Assembly: GCA_949317995.1 (NCBI GenBank)
Contig: OX439040.1
Location: 71,087,972-71,151,971, forward strand
From: Acholoe squamosa
Taxonomy: Eukaryota; Annelida; Polychaeta; Phyllodocida; Polynoidae
Direction of reading: 5' to 3'
DNA length: 64,000 nucleotides
In this document: in pieces, positions 23,346-33,288 of the stretch
Layout of the letters: each line of letters begins with the position of its first letter
Numbering within the stretch: position 1 is the stretch's first letter
The notes under the pieces: model-generated
Seen by the model: only the letters and a program-made list of their open reading frames with translations
Told to the model about the DNA's origin: nothing
The model's database searches: none
Made by a program: the position numbers and the translations under genes

Positions 23346-25749
23346 AGAACTGATTCTGTAGTTTTGGCATGATGCATCGGTATAGTACTGGAAGAGACTC
23401 ACAACTGGAATAGTCATATAGAGATTGATTCACAAAAGAATGAGAATAAAACATTAAACAGCTGTGTAGCTTCTAAAGGGTTCAGTCTTTCCTCCAGGGT
23501 GTGGATCATTGCTCTAGAATCAGCTGCCCCTGTGGTTAAGTGCCACTTCCTCCAGAAACATTACAGGATGCCTCCAAGTACCCTTTTGTCATATGGGATA
23601 TATATATATATATACTGTTGGATGAGACAAGTAGCATACTGCATGAGGCTCTTCGCTCATGAAGGTTAAATCACTCAGGCTCTGGAACAGTACCTAAAGG
23701 ATCAGGTGTTGTCTAATGTGATCAAATGTTGTGAGACGTTTGTTAGAAGAAATAAAGGCAAGTACACAAAATTGTAGATAAGTGCTTTCCATAGATGATA
23801 CTAAAGTGCCCTGAAAAAATTAAATAGTCAATTTCTAGCATATGAAGTATACTAATTCCTAGACAATAAATAACTGTACGTTTCTGGTAACATTGCGATT
23901 CAGTGGGGACATTTGTATCCAAATATGAAGTGGTATCCATGGCATAATATGATTTCAGGCCCAGGTAATAAAAAAGTTCTTCTTGCACTCCTTTAAAGAC
24001 CATGGCATATTAGTTGATGAGAAATAGATGTAGCTAAGGTTAAGGCTGTTGGTATCTACTTTCATTCCATGCCTGGTTGGACTAGCATGCTGAAATAGCA
24101 AGCTAATGAACCATTCTATAATATAGTAGGTGTTCAGTATTCGTAACATAGATGCTGTATCGTGATTTACAACCCTCTATATATTTTACCTTTACTGAGG
24201 GATCTGCAAAGGATATTCAATACTGCTTCTGCATGCAATCACTCGCCCAGTACTATTATTCCTTGCTTCACCTCCAAGTCTATTTGTCTTCCCTTTAACC
24301 CTTAGATGCATTATTGCTGATCTAACAGATGGTCAATACACTCCCAAAGGGTCGTGATGCTTGTTGCCATGAAGTACATGTGTGCGGTTCCGCCTGTACT
24401 TCATTGGTGAATAATGCCGACCAATGGCCATGGTGTGCTCCTGCATGAGTGGCCCTTAAAGGTTTACATTGGTGTTTTAGTGTTTACAAAGTGCTTCAAT
24501 TCATGCTGACATTTAGCAATTGGACAATATAAATGCCGATCTTGGAAGTCTACTCATGTTTTAGATCCTAAAAAGTACAGCATGTACATGGGTACAGATG
24601 TTAATCCATCACGAGAGATGACCAATTCATGATCATCTTGGAATTCTGTAAGTACTTATTATCCACCATTCAGAACCGATTCTTTGCCCTGTGTTATTCT
24701 CATAAAAACCTAAAATTCTCATTAGTATCTCTGTTGTCAATGTATGAAATACTTACTCCTGTTATTTTAGGTGTCATCTTTTGCTAAGGAATAAAGCATC
24801 ACATTCAGAAAATAATTTTAACTGCCCAGTTTGCGACTATCTGCATTGGGGCATCATGACAACGATCCGTGTTAATTGGTATGTGTGCTTCCTACCTGGT
24901 ATGTTTGTATTGTACAGGAATAGCATGGTTTTCATCTAGAAGATATCGAATCAACATAATAAGTATCTAAATCAGGAATTTTGGAATTATCAAGTATGCA
25001 GATGTCTGAGTCGACTTTAATCCACCCTGTCCATATAAATATAAAGACAGATGTTTATGTTTGGCACAATGTTTGGAAAGGTGTTAAAGGATAGACATTA
25101 TATATTACCAACATGCTGGTCCTTCTATTAGGAAATATTGTGATAATGTAATTCTGCCTCATTACATACAATAGGCCGTGCCTAATCAGAATATTGCTAG
25201 TGACAAGACATTGACTGCCAAATATTTCTGCCATCATCCAGTTTAACCTTGTTATTGGATTGGGATGGTCAGGAGAGGATACATCTCGAGGTTATTTCTC
25301 AACATACTTTGACTATGCCCATTAAGTCCCACCAGAATTCCCATAGAAATAGCACTGGCATTTGCAGTCAAAAGACTATGTGCCTTTCTAGGTCCTTTTG
25401 AAATAACCCCTTGTCCGCTCATTTAAAGTTTTTATGGCTTCTGGCTGCACCTCCACCGCCGGTAAGGGATGCACATAAAAAAGGGTGGTGTCATATGGCT
25501 GCAATAGCTGTGCTAGCATTTTACTCTGCCTAATCCTTTATCTCATTAATCGTGGTGCTGTCAAACCATATGGGAAATCTTGGTTGCAGAGATTAGACAC
25601 AGGGTCCTGAATCTTCCTCTGTGGCTATCCTTTTTTGTTTCCCTGCCAGATCATTATTACTGGCAGGAAGTAAGTATCACTTTTCCTATCATTATTGAGG
25701 GTAGGGCAGGAGCCCAGGAGAACATTTAGAAATGCCCTCCAGAAGTATC
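23346..25749. other. Unassigned non-coding stretch
   Basis: No gene is recognised. It contains a short (TA)n run at 23,598-23,614. Positions 25,165-25,300 resemble 57,205-57,320 (shared CTAATCAGAA, ATTGCT, TGACAAGA, ATCATCCAGTTT and GGAGAGGA), linking the left array to the right half of the window. Confidence 0.35.
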
Positions 25750-27920
25750 AAGCAACCTTAAAGTTCTATGCTGTTCCTCCAACATTCAATCACTGTGAAG
25801 GCTTTAAATGGTTAGGTTCTGCCCCTTAGGTGCAGATGACAGCACTGGTCTAATCAGTCTAGATTAAGGCGTCCCCCATGGCCAAAGTCCAGCTCCTTCA
25901 CCATGCAGCATCAAGGGATTCCCTTAAGCACCACCTGTCAGATGGAATATGCTCTATCAATCTCATGAATCATGAACTAGAGGGAACATGTCTGGCTCTC
26001 CCTATAATACTAGAACAATAACAAAAGGTTCAGAGTGTGTATTTTGGAATTATCTGGGAAATTTAATTTATTCAAATACCATTTTGTCATGACACACATA
26101 TAATGTTAAGAAAAGCATGACCAATCCGAGTTATGAAAATTGAAGAAGCCCTTGTCTAAGGAAAAAGAATGATCACTTCCATTACTGCCTCCTCTAATTA
26201 AGCTTGGGCTTATGAACATATACTTTTAATGGGGAATCTTACCACAGACAAACCTTTAAACCCTCTATTATAGACCACTCCAAAACGAACAACTTATTTC
26301 TCATCACCAAGTCATGAAAGAAAGTGAAGAGGGAGGATTGAAATGCTCTCTTTTTTTTGCTCTAGGATTTCATTAGGGTGTGGATGCATTGCGGACACAG
26401 CGTGAAGATCCATGTGGAAAGAACCTGCATTTGAAAAGTAAAGTTACCATTGACATACCAAAAGCTGCTTTCCCCGGGCCATAAGCTTTCATTTGGTACC
26501 AAACTTGATTATTTTTGCTCATTTTTTGTACATTTTTCTCAGAAAATTATATATAAAAAAAAAAAATTCTCAAATGACAATTTCTCTGACGAAGGAAGTG
26601 ATGAGAAACTTTTTTTTTTTTGGAATGGCCATAGCATAGTAATGTAACTATCATTATTTAATCAGGTAAAATGAAATACATGTATAAAAGCAGTGTTAAA
26701 GCCTTAGCAGTCATTCACATGTCCTCACCTAGACATCCACAGGAGTGTTACCTTTTTTCGGATGGTTGTCATTACATGTGATAATTGTGTAAATTTCAAA
26801 CTCTAAATGTGATAAGGAAAGGCCTAGAATATCCGGAGATATGGAATAGATGCACTGCATTTATGACTTTGTTTGTTTGTATACATTAATATATCACCTG
26901 CCTTCAGATTCAACATTTTCTAAATTTCCAGTCTGTTTAATCCAGGCAATCGAAACTTTAACATATCAAATCATTACCAATGCTTCTTTAACTCAAATAT
27001 ATACTTCATATTAACTCCAAGTATAATTTATATGAAGGGCCACTGTTATTCCTGATACTACTTCCAAGCTCAGCTATTGCTTACGCTTTTTATTCTCAAA
27101 ATAATCAACTCACTTTCAGTTCATTAAAAGAAACATCAAAATATGTTGCAAAGAATACAAAGACGAAAAAAACGTAACGAAAGAAATAGATGCATATGTT
27201 GGGATGCATTTTACTTTCACACTATTCAAATCAAAGGCAGGCATAATCTAGGTTCACTAACCGGGCTAGTGAAACAATCATGTCTGTTTGAGAGGATTGA
27301 TATATCTCGTAATATCAGTAGTATTGTGAGTAGTAAAGATATTGTTAGAATGCAGATAATTATCTGTGGATCTGCTTAGTAAATCTGTCCATTTCGCAAT
27401 ATAAAAGGAATGCTGAGTACAATGATTGTCTTGACATGCTATATGGCTATTCATAGCTAGCCATTATAATGCTTTTAGGGCTAAAAGAGAACCAGAGGCG
27501 TTATTAGGACTTTGTATACCTCTTGAGGCATAAACTCTGTATCCTTATGTTGCATACCTCTTTGCTCCCTTCTACACTGGAGCTAATTTCATACCTCAAC
27601 ATGTTATGACTTGAATTGTACATGTCGAGACAAGATTCAGATGAGTCAAAGGGACTCCAGTTATATCTTTATAGCCCCGTGCACTTTGCCTACCTTCCCT
27701 CCTTCAATGTGATAGTATGTGATTGGACCACCTAATGGTTGTTCATAGTCGCAGCATGTTGGGAATGACCTCCTGGTATTAGATACTGCATCCACCTGTA
27801 TCCCCTGGCCCTGTCTCGTCACCTGTCAGTCTATGTTACTTCCTGCGACAGGCAATCATTAAGCATCATGAACAAAGCTGCCCTTCTCTGCATTGACCAT
27901 TAGGTTTATGACCTTTACAC
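25750..27920 (+). repeat. Decayed third duplicated stretch
   Basis: Positions 25,830-25,970 align with 960-1,100, and 27,745-27,900 align with 16,950-17,100 and 5,380-5,500 (shared words CCTGGC, CACCTGTCAGT.T, CATCATGAA, AGCTGC.CT). Intermediate sequence is too diverged to follow by eye. A poly(T)/poly(A)-rich area lies at 26,545-26,620. No gene is recognised. Confidence 0.4.
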
Positions 27921-30124
27921 CCATGGCATGCATATATTCTCAGCTTTTGTCCTTAGCATCTAGTTTGGCATTGTATAGATACACAACTAATCATAGCTGC
28001 CTCATGGTTCTTGTACTGGTAAACTAAGGAATAGTTAGGTGAGCATTCATTGTTTCTTCAAAAATCTGTTATTATTTCCTACGTTGGATAAAGTTTTTGT
28101 TTACTGGGTTAGGTCCAGCTTATAGTATTCTCCCAAAGTCAGCATGTGGCTTATTTGAGGGTGAAGCTTATAATACGAGGGAATCACAGTGCCTTGAATT
28201 GGCCATACCACACAGTCAACTGTTACATACTAGAGTAGCTATGTCTGCACCATTTATAAATAAAGGGCTTATTTCTCTTTGATGGATGTTTGAAAGAGTG
28301 AGAATGCTATAGATTAATCATCTTTAACTTGGGGTTAACTATCTTCCTTGATCAATAACACATTATTGCAAATTTATCAATATTTACTGACTTTGCCTTC
28401 TCCAATGTGGCTGGAAAAGTGTCAGAAACCCACTTGTCATGGGACGAATATTGCCCCCAAGTCTGTACCATAGTCATCTGGTGGAGATGGCTAGAGGTAA
28501 ATCCCTAAAATAGCAGGACCTACATCTTTCCATTTTCTATCAAAGTAAGCAGGTTAAAATCCACTCGAAATGACCATAGATACGACTACAATTTGGTACC
28601 AAAAACATGAGCATTGGCTGACTCAAGGTAGGACTACATGGACGGCCTAAGTCACTCTATCCTAGATAGTGTACAAAATGGCTGACTACCAACTATTCCA
28701 CTGAACGAAGCATTCACTCTCTCCTAGGCAAGCAAGATAAACCATGTATGCAAGTGCATTTTAGCTTTGCAGAAACTTGTATTCAGGATACTTGAGCCCT
28801 TAAGGAAGCCAACACAATCTGCCCTTGTGTTTCTCATCAAGACCTTCCACATCAATGTGAGATGGTTTCTGAACTATGCAAGATCTAAAAGTTGAGTCTG
28901 CTTATTACTGCCGCCTGCAGATGTATTTGAGATGACAGGGACTAAACAGAGCAGTCATAGAGCACCCTCTCAATGTGCACCTGGAAGCCACCATCTTAGT
29001 CACTGCATACAGGACCCTCCATCCCCTATATCTAAGGGCCTACATATTACTATATACTGATATACACTGACGATATGACATTCAGGCATGCGCTCTAGTC
29101 AGGCAGGACCCGCAGTTCCTGACAGGTGTGGCTTGAAGTAGCCAACCCAAACCACACCATTGATAAGGGTCCAGAGGGAAATAATCTTCCATCAGCAGAT
29201 AAAAGATGAGCATGTAAGCCTGGGCCCGCACATATGGACCCCAGCTGCCCACATGCTCACCTCAAGCCACACGTAACCCTGAGTTTGTTGTCTTTAATGG
29301 ATCTGGTATGCCCACTGGACTCTCAAAGAAGTTATTCTGCTCCTTCTTACCCTCTCATGAAGGTCCCCACTCCAAAAGGGGACAAAAGCTGTGGCCTATG
29401 TAAAGTCGAACCTCTGCAGCCTACCCCAACATTTGATCCAATCTGATTCATTTCAGGATGTCCACTACAACAATTGGCTCTTGTCTCCAACAAAGCCTCC
29501 AACTCGGAGGCTACAGCTTTTAACAAACAGTGGTACTACCAGGCCTACTACATGTACTACCTCATATTTGCAGTGAGCTATAGAGTGGATATAGAGTGAG
29601 CAGAAACTATATTACCAGTACAAGCCTGTGGATTGAGGCTAGACATGATAATGTAAATGAATTATATTATAATGAGTCTCAAGGTGAAATATGAATTACT
29701 CTGTGACTGTCCCAGATACCTTCATGATTAAGACATGGTGCAGTGCACACAGCAATGTACTAAGATCTTATGTACAGCCTACCAGAATGGTGACACAGAC
29801 TAAAATCAGAATGATGTACCATGAACCTGGTATGCGCTGGCAAAAATTCTCTATCCAATGTGAACCGACATGTTTCAGCCTATAGTTATCCTTTCCCAAG
29901 GCTTATTTATTATATTACTGATTATGGGGTAATGAAACGCAAAAATATTGAATTGTCAAATCTTGTAGGGATATTCTCACCCTAAAGGTGCAATTTTGTA
30001 AGCTTGACATTTGTCAAATATGTAACACTTTCCAGATGGTCTTACGTATCTGTCTGTAAAATTTTAAGTGCTGAACACTTGCGGATACTTACAAACAAAA
30101 GTTTAAAAATTGTTGATTCCCCTT
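27921..30124. other. Non-coding flank of the Ngaro element
   Basis: No supported gene. Small open frames at 28,097-28,282, 29,234-29,446 and 29,391-29,576 have no recognisable domain. The Ngaro element starts at 30,125 within the sequence CCCCTT|ATTAATCC. Confidence 0.35.
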
Positions 30125-30197
30125 ATTAATCCTTACGAGGAGAATAGGAACAAGTAACTGAGTATCTGGACTTGGACCTGTGAAACTGAACACTGGC
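30125..30197 (-). repeat. Split direct repeat B2 (outer 3' end)
   Basis: This 73 bp repeat matches B1 (30,391-30,463) with three differences (TACGAGG/TACAAGG, CTTGGACC/CTTGCACC, CACTGGC/CACCGGC). It forms the 3' terminus of the minus-strand element. A 39 bp A-rich spacer (30,198-30,236) separates it from A2. Confidence 0.88.
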
Positions 30198-30236
30198 CTA
30201 TTTATTAACAGAAACATAGAAAGAAATAAATGAAAG

Positions 30237-30393
30237 AAAAAATTTGTGAGCAACATGGAGCTAGCAGCAGGCCTGCAGCGTGCAGGGGAGGCACTAACTA
30301 GGTCAGCACACCTGGGAGTCTACCTGTACAGGTGTGGGGACTAGGGCTCCCTCTAGTGATCAATACTCGCATCAACTATTGATGCTTAACATT
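30237..30393 (-). repeat. Split direct repeat A2
   Basis: A 157 bp copy of A1, differing only at ACTCGCATC versus ACTCGCGTC. It contains two palindromes: CCTGCA-GCG-TGCAGG (30,272-30,286) and ACCTGTACAGGT (30,322-30,333). It joins B1 through AACATTAATCC, sharing the ATT with it, which is what a circle junction of the element ends would look like. Confidence 0.92.
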
Positions 30394-30463
30394 AATCCTT
30401 ACAAGGAGAATAGGAACAAGTAACTGAGTATCTGGACTTGCACCTGTGAAACTGAACACCGGC
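30391..30463 (-). repeat. Split direct repeat B1
   Basis: A 73 bp copy of B2 lying between the recombinase stop codon (30,498) and A2. Its first three bases (ATT on plus) are shared with the end of A2. Confidence 0.88.
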
Positions 30464-30497
30464 AAACTCCAAGTAAGAATTAAATGGTAAAGTTCTT

Positions 30498-31565
30498 TCA
30501 CAAGCAATTGGAAATAACGTAATCAGTGTCAATACGGGAGCTGTAAGGTTTGGTTAGATATAGAAGAGCGGCCATACTGGCCCAATCTCCAGCTTGTCTG
30601 ATATCTTCGATTGTCAGACCAAGATTGTACATATAAAGAGCTCCAGCTCTGCGGAATGAATGCAAGCCAGTTCGTTCACTAGGTAACAAAGCAGATTTCA
30701 AGAGCCTTTTTAGGAAACCCAACAGAATTGGATAAGTCACAGGTGTGAGGATATTGTTCCTTGGTAATACAAACACTGGGGCCTCCGGGTCCTTGCTAGG
30801 GAATTCAGCCATATGTCGTTTTATCAAACTAGCCGCGCACAGTGGGGAACCTGGAGCCAAGGTAATAGGTACTTTATGTACCCTTTGACCATGTTGTATT
30901 GTCTTAGAACTTGAGACCGCTATTTCCAGGCCCCAATCAGTGAAAGACACAGCGCCCCTCTTGAGGTAATGCACACCAGTAGCCGCAATGCTATCGGGAA
31001 CGATATTACATTTGCGCAGTAGTCCTCGGAAACTTAAGGCGAGACAGGTCCACAAGACCCTATCCTCTAGTTTTAACATGTCCACAAAGGCAAACATACT
31101 TAGAATATCCTTCAATGTAAAGGAAGGACGAACTGGCTCAGGATCACCTAATACACGTCGGATCCCTGCCATAGTCATGATAAAGGAGATGTCTGAGCGG
31201 ATATACTTGGCATCATAGCCAAAATAAGCATTAAGAGCAATCACTCCGCTAACATAGTTCTGAATTGTTGAATACTTCAAATTTTTGGACAGGTCCACTA
31301 TATAACGACACAAGTGTTTAGGAGTAGAGGGCAAAGCTGGGGTGAGGAGTGAAAAACTGAAAGTTATGTAGCGTTTCCACTGTGAGGCTTTTGTCCGCCA
31401 AGTACTAGGAGCCCAAGCCCGAGCTCTCAATTCAGAAGCCTCAAAGTGCAATTGTCTGGTTCGATCCTCCACCCCTGCAACACACAAATAGTGGTATATC
31501 ACTTGTTGATGTAACACGGGACAGCGCGTCAGCAACAATATTGTCTTTGCCCGGTATGTGGACCC
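30498..31565 (-). CDS. Tyrosine recombinase (YR) of the Ngaro element
   Basis: This enzyme integrates the element's circular DNA by site-specific recombination, replacing the usual integrase. The open frame runs from a TAG at 31,566-31,568 to the stop at 30,498. Numbered from TTG at 31,538 (346 residues), the N-terminal core-binding domain is about 38-130 (AWAPSTWRTKASQWKRY). The catalytic residues are R175 (GLLRKCNI), K212 (SSKTIQ), H293 and R296 (HSFRR), W319 (GDWAS) and the nucleophile Y327 (ALLYLTKP). All are present, so the domain looks intact. The frame has no ATG before the conserved domain and overlaps the RNase H frame by about 125 bp in a +1 relation, which suggests frameshifting, splicing or internal initiation. 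Confidence 0.92.
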   Translation of the reverse strand, partial: GSTYRAKTILLLTRCPVLHQQVIYHYLCVAGVEDRTRQLHFEASELRARAWAPSTWRTKASQWKRYITFSFSLLTPALPSTPKHLCRYIVDLSKNLKYSTIQNYVSGVIALNAYFGYDAKYIRSDISFIMTMAGIRRVLGDPEPVRPSFTLKDILSMFAFVDMLKLEDRVLWTCLALSFRGLLRKCNIVPDSIAATGVHYLKRGAVSFTDWGLEIAVSSSKTIQHGQRVHKVPITLAPGSPLCAASLIKRHMAEFPSKDPEAPVFVLPRNNILTPVTYPILLGFLKRLLKSALLPSERTGLHSFRRAGALYMYNLGLTIEDIRQAGDWASMAALLYLTKPYSSRIDTDYVISNCL

Positions 31566-31698
31566 CTATAAGCTGGCAATTAAATATAACAGTTAGCCAG
31601 AACATTTTACACAGTAAACACATAGAAACAAAGTTATCACTCTTGCCCTTATTTATGGCACCCACCACTTGAGTGTTGTCTGTGAAACACAATATTTT
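31441..31698 (-). CDS. C-terminal part of RNase H, after an in-frame TGA
   Basis: It continues the RT-RNase H frame directly after the TGA at 31,699-31,701. It carries the third RNase H catalytic region, CFTDNTQVVGAINKG, and the C-terminal motif HIPGKDNIVADALSR, both typical of DIRS/Ngaro RNase H, which removes the RNA strand during reverse transcription. The frame ends in another TGA at 31,441. Without readthrough of the first TGA, the RNase H domain would lack half of its active site. Its 3' end overlaps the recombinase frame. Confidence 0.85.
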   Translation of the reverse strand, partial: KILCFTDNTQVVGAINKGKSDNFVSMCLLCKMFWLTVIFNCQLIGVHIPGKDNIVADALSRVTSTSDIPLFVCCRGGGSNQTIAL

Positions 31699-33174
31699 TC
31701 AATCACTCCATGAGGGGCCCCAGCGCTCCAATGCCTCGTATACCAGATATAATTCTCTGACATTGATGTTGACAGGGATTTCCATACTGGGATGTGCTAA
31801 ACAATGGCTGTGTCGATCGGACTCCATAATCAAACTGTCGAACCATTGACCGCAGATCCAATCTAGACCATGTATGGCACCGTAACCTGTGCCAGATGCG
31901 TCAGTGTATATGGCCGATACATAAGGGGCTGGACAGATTATTTTGGCGGAACCATTGAACCAAGCAGCAAACTGGTTCCACCAGCATAGGTCCTCCTGAA
32001 AAGACTCAGAAAGAGTTATATATCTCTTCCTAGCAGTGAAAGCGCGTAGCATGCTGATGACTCGATGTGAAAAGGTCCTCCCACCGCGCACCAGGGTTGA
32101 ACAATGGCTAAGTATGCCACACAAGTGTTGCAGCTGCCGCTTTGTCGCCCTGCGGCGACCAGTAAAAAAGCGCAGCTCCTGGTGTAGCTTTTCTATTTTA
32201 TCTTGTGGGAGACTTAGTGTCATCAGCAGTGAGTTTAGCTCGATACCCAGATAGCGTTGGACCTGTGATGGTGAGCTAACCTTATCATAGGCTATATAGA
32301 AACCTAGGGAGCGTAAAGTGGCATGTAGGTAGAGCTGAGCATTTTTACATTCCTCGTAAGTGGTTCCTAGAACGATAAAGTCATCTAGATAATTCAGACA
32401 GGAGAAACCACTAGCAGTCATATAGCGAGCAACGGCATCAGAAATACTATTAAAGATGTACGGTGCTGCTCTTGTACCAAAACTCATGAAATTGTCCTGG
32501 ATAAATTCACCATTCCAGAAGAGACCCTGATGGGTTCTATCGTCAGGCCTTATCAAAACTGTCCTATACACACTTTTGATGTCTGTCACCGCCATGAAAC
32601 AGCCGGGTGTCATCAGGGCCGAAACCTTGTCAATTGACTCATAGCTAAAAGAATGGAAGGTCTGGTCCATAAAATTGTTAATGCTTTTTTCTAAAGGCCT
32701 ACTAGCATCAGTAATTGGACGATAGCCCCCTCCGGATTTGGTGACCGCACCTAATGCATGAATGCATTTTGGTTGTTCCTTAACAACAGACAATTTACCA
32801 CTCTCCAACTCGTTTGATACGATAGCATCAATAGCACTGAAAGCGTCATTAGTGGCCGAAGAATAATTTTTGCAGAAATATCCTTCAACGGGGGCACCAG
32901 GGTCCACCAGCTTGAAGCCGTGTAGGACACCATCCAATAAATAGTGGGAATTAAAATCCCACGCATCTTTACCGAACACCTGGTCATCACCACCTGATAA
33001 CATTTTGCGCCAGCCGCACGGTTTAAATTGAGCGCGTACTCCTTGGACAAACAAAGGAATATTACAGTCCCACAGGGGAGCAAGGTCAACATAGGTGCTC
33101 AACAAATTTGATAATGACAGTGCACATGTAATTCTATCGTCACTCCCCAGCCACAGCCAGCATAAGTCATCCAG
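31699..33174 (-). CDS. Reverse transcriptase and N-terminal RNase H of the Ngaro element
   Basis: It copies element RNA into DNA. The frame opens after the TGA at 33,175-33,177 with no ATG before the RT domain. Numbered from TTG at 33,105 (468 residues), the visible motifs are the catalytic Asp at 175 (AVTDIKSVYR), the SFGTRAAPYIFN block at 208-219, and YLDD at 239-242. RNase H follows, with D402 (IYTDASGTGYG) and E451 (NVRELYLVYEAL). It ends at TGA in the middle of RNase H (WGPSWSD-stop) and resumes in the same frame. It lies in the same frame as Gag, so a Gag-RT readthrough product is possible. Without readthrough, an in-frame ATG occurs only inside the conserved N-terminal region (residue 35). 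Confidence 0.9.
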   Translation of the reverse strand: MDDLCWLWLGSDDRITCALSLSNLLSTYVDLAPLWDCNIPLFVQGVRAQFKPCGWRKMLSGGDDQVFGKDAWDFNSHYLLDGVLHGFKLVDPGAPVEGYFCKNYSSATNDAFSAIDAIVSNELESGKLSVVKEQPKCIHALGAVTKSGGGYRPITDASRPLEKSINNFMDQTFHSFSYESIDKVSALMTPGCFMAVTDIKSVYRTVLIRPDDRTHQGLFWNGEFIQDNFMSFGTRAAPYIFNSISDAVARYMTASGFSCLNYLDDFIVLGTTYEECKNAQLYLHATLRSLGFYIAYDKVSSPSQVQRYLGIELNSLLMTLSLPQDKIEKLHQELRFFTGRRRATKRQLQHLCGILSHCSTLVRGGRTFSHRVISMLRAFTARKRYITLSESFQEDLCWWNQFAAWFNGSAKIICPAPYVSAIYTDASGTGYGAIHGLDWICGQWFDSLIMESDRHSHCLAHPSMEIPVNINVRELYLVYEALERWGPSWSD

Positions 33175-33288
33175 TCATGGCTTGTGTTTTTCCTGCTTAT
33201 CATGAGGGCCCGAAGACTGTTGCGGAGCAGCACTAGCAGCATTGGAATCATCATTCTTACAGAACCTATTCTTGTGCTGCCCCCTTCA
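33175..33288 (-). other. In-frame Gag extension bounded by two TGA codons
   Basis: Directly after the Gag TGA, the same frame stays open for 36 codons (RGQHKNRFCKNDD, then a Ser/Ala/Gln-rich tail ending KQEKHKP) to a second TGA followed by CTG. The pattern H-A-C-A-T-(TGA)-R-G-Q-H-K-N-R-F-C matches a C-X2-C-X3-H-X4-C knuckle in which the TGA replaces the second Cys. This implies that the natural Gag continues to 33,175, either because the first TGA is a mutation or because it is recoded. Confidence 0.65.
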
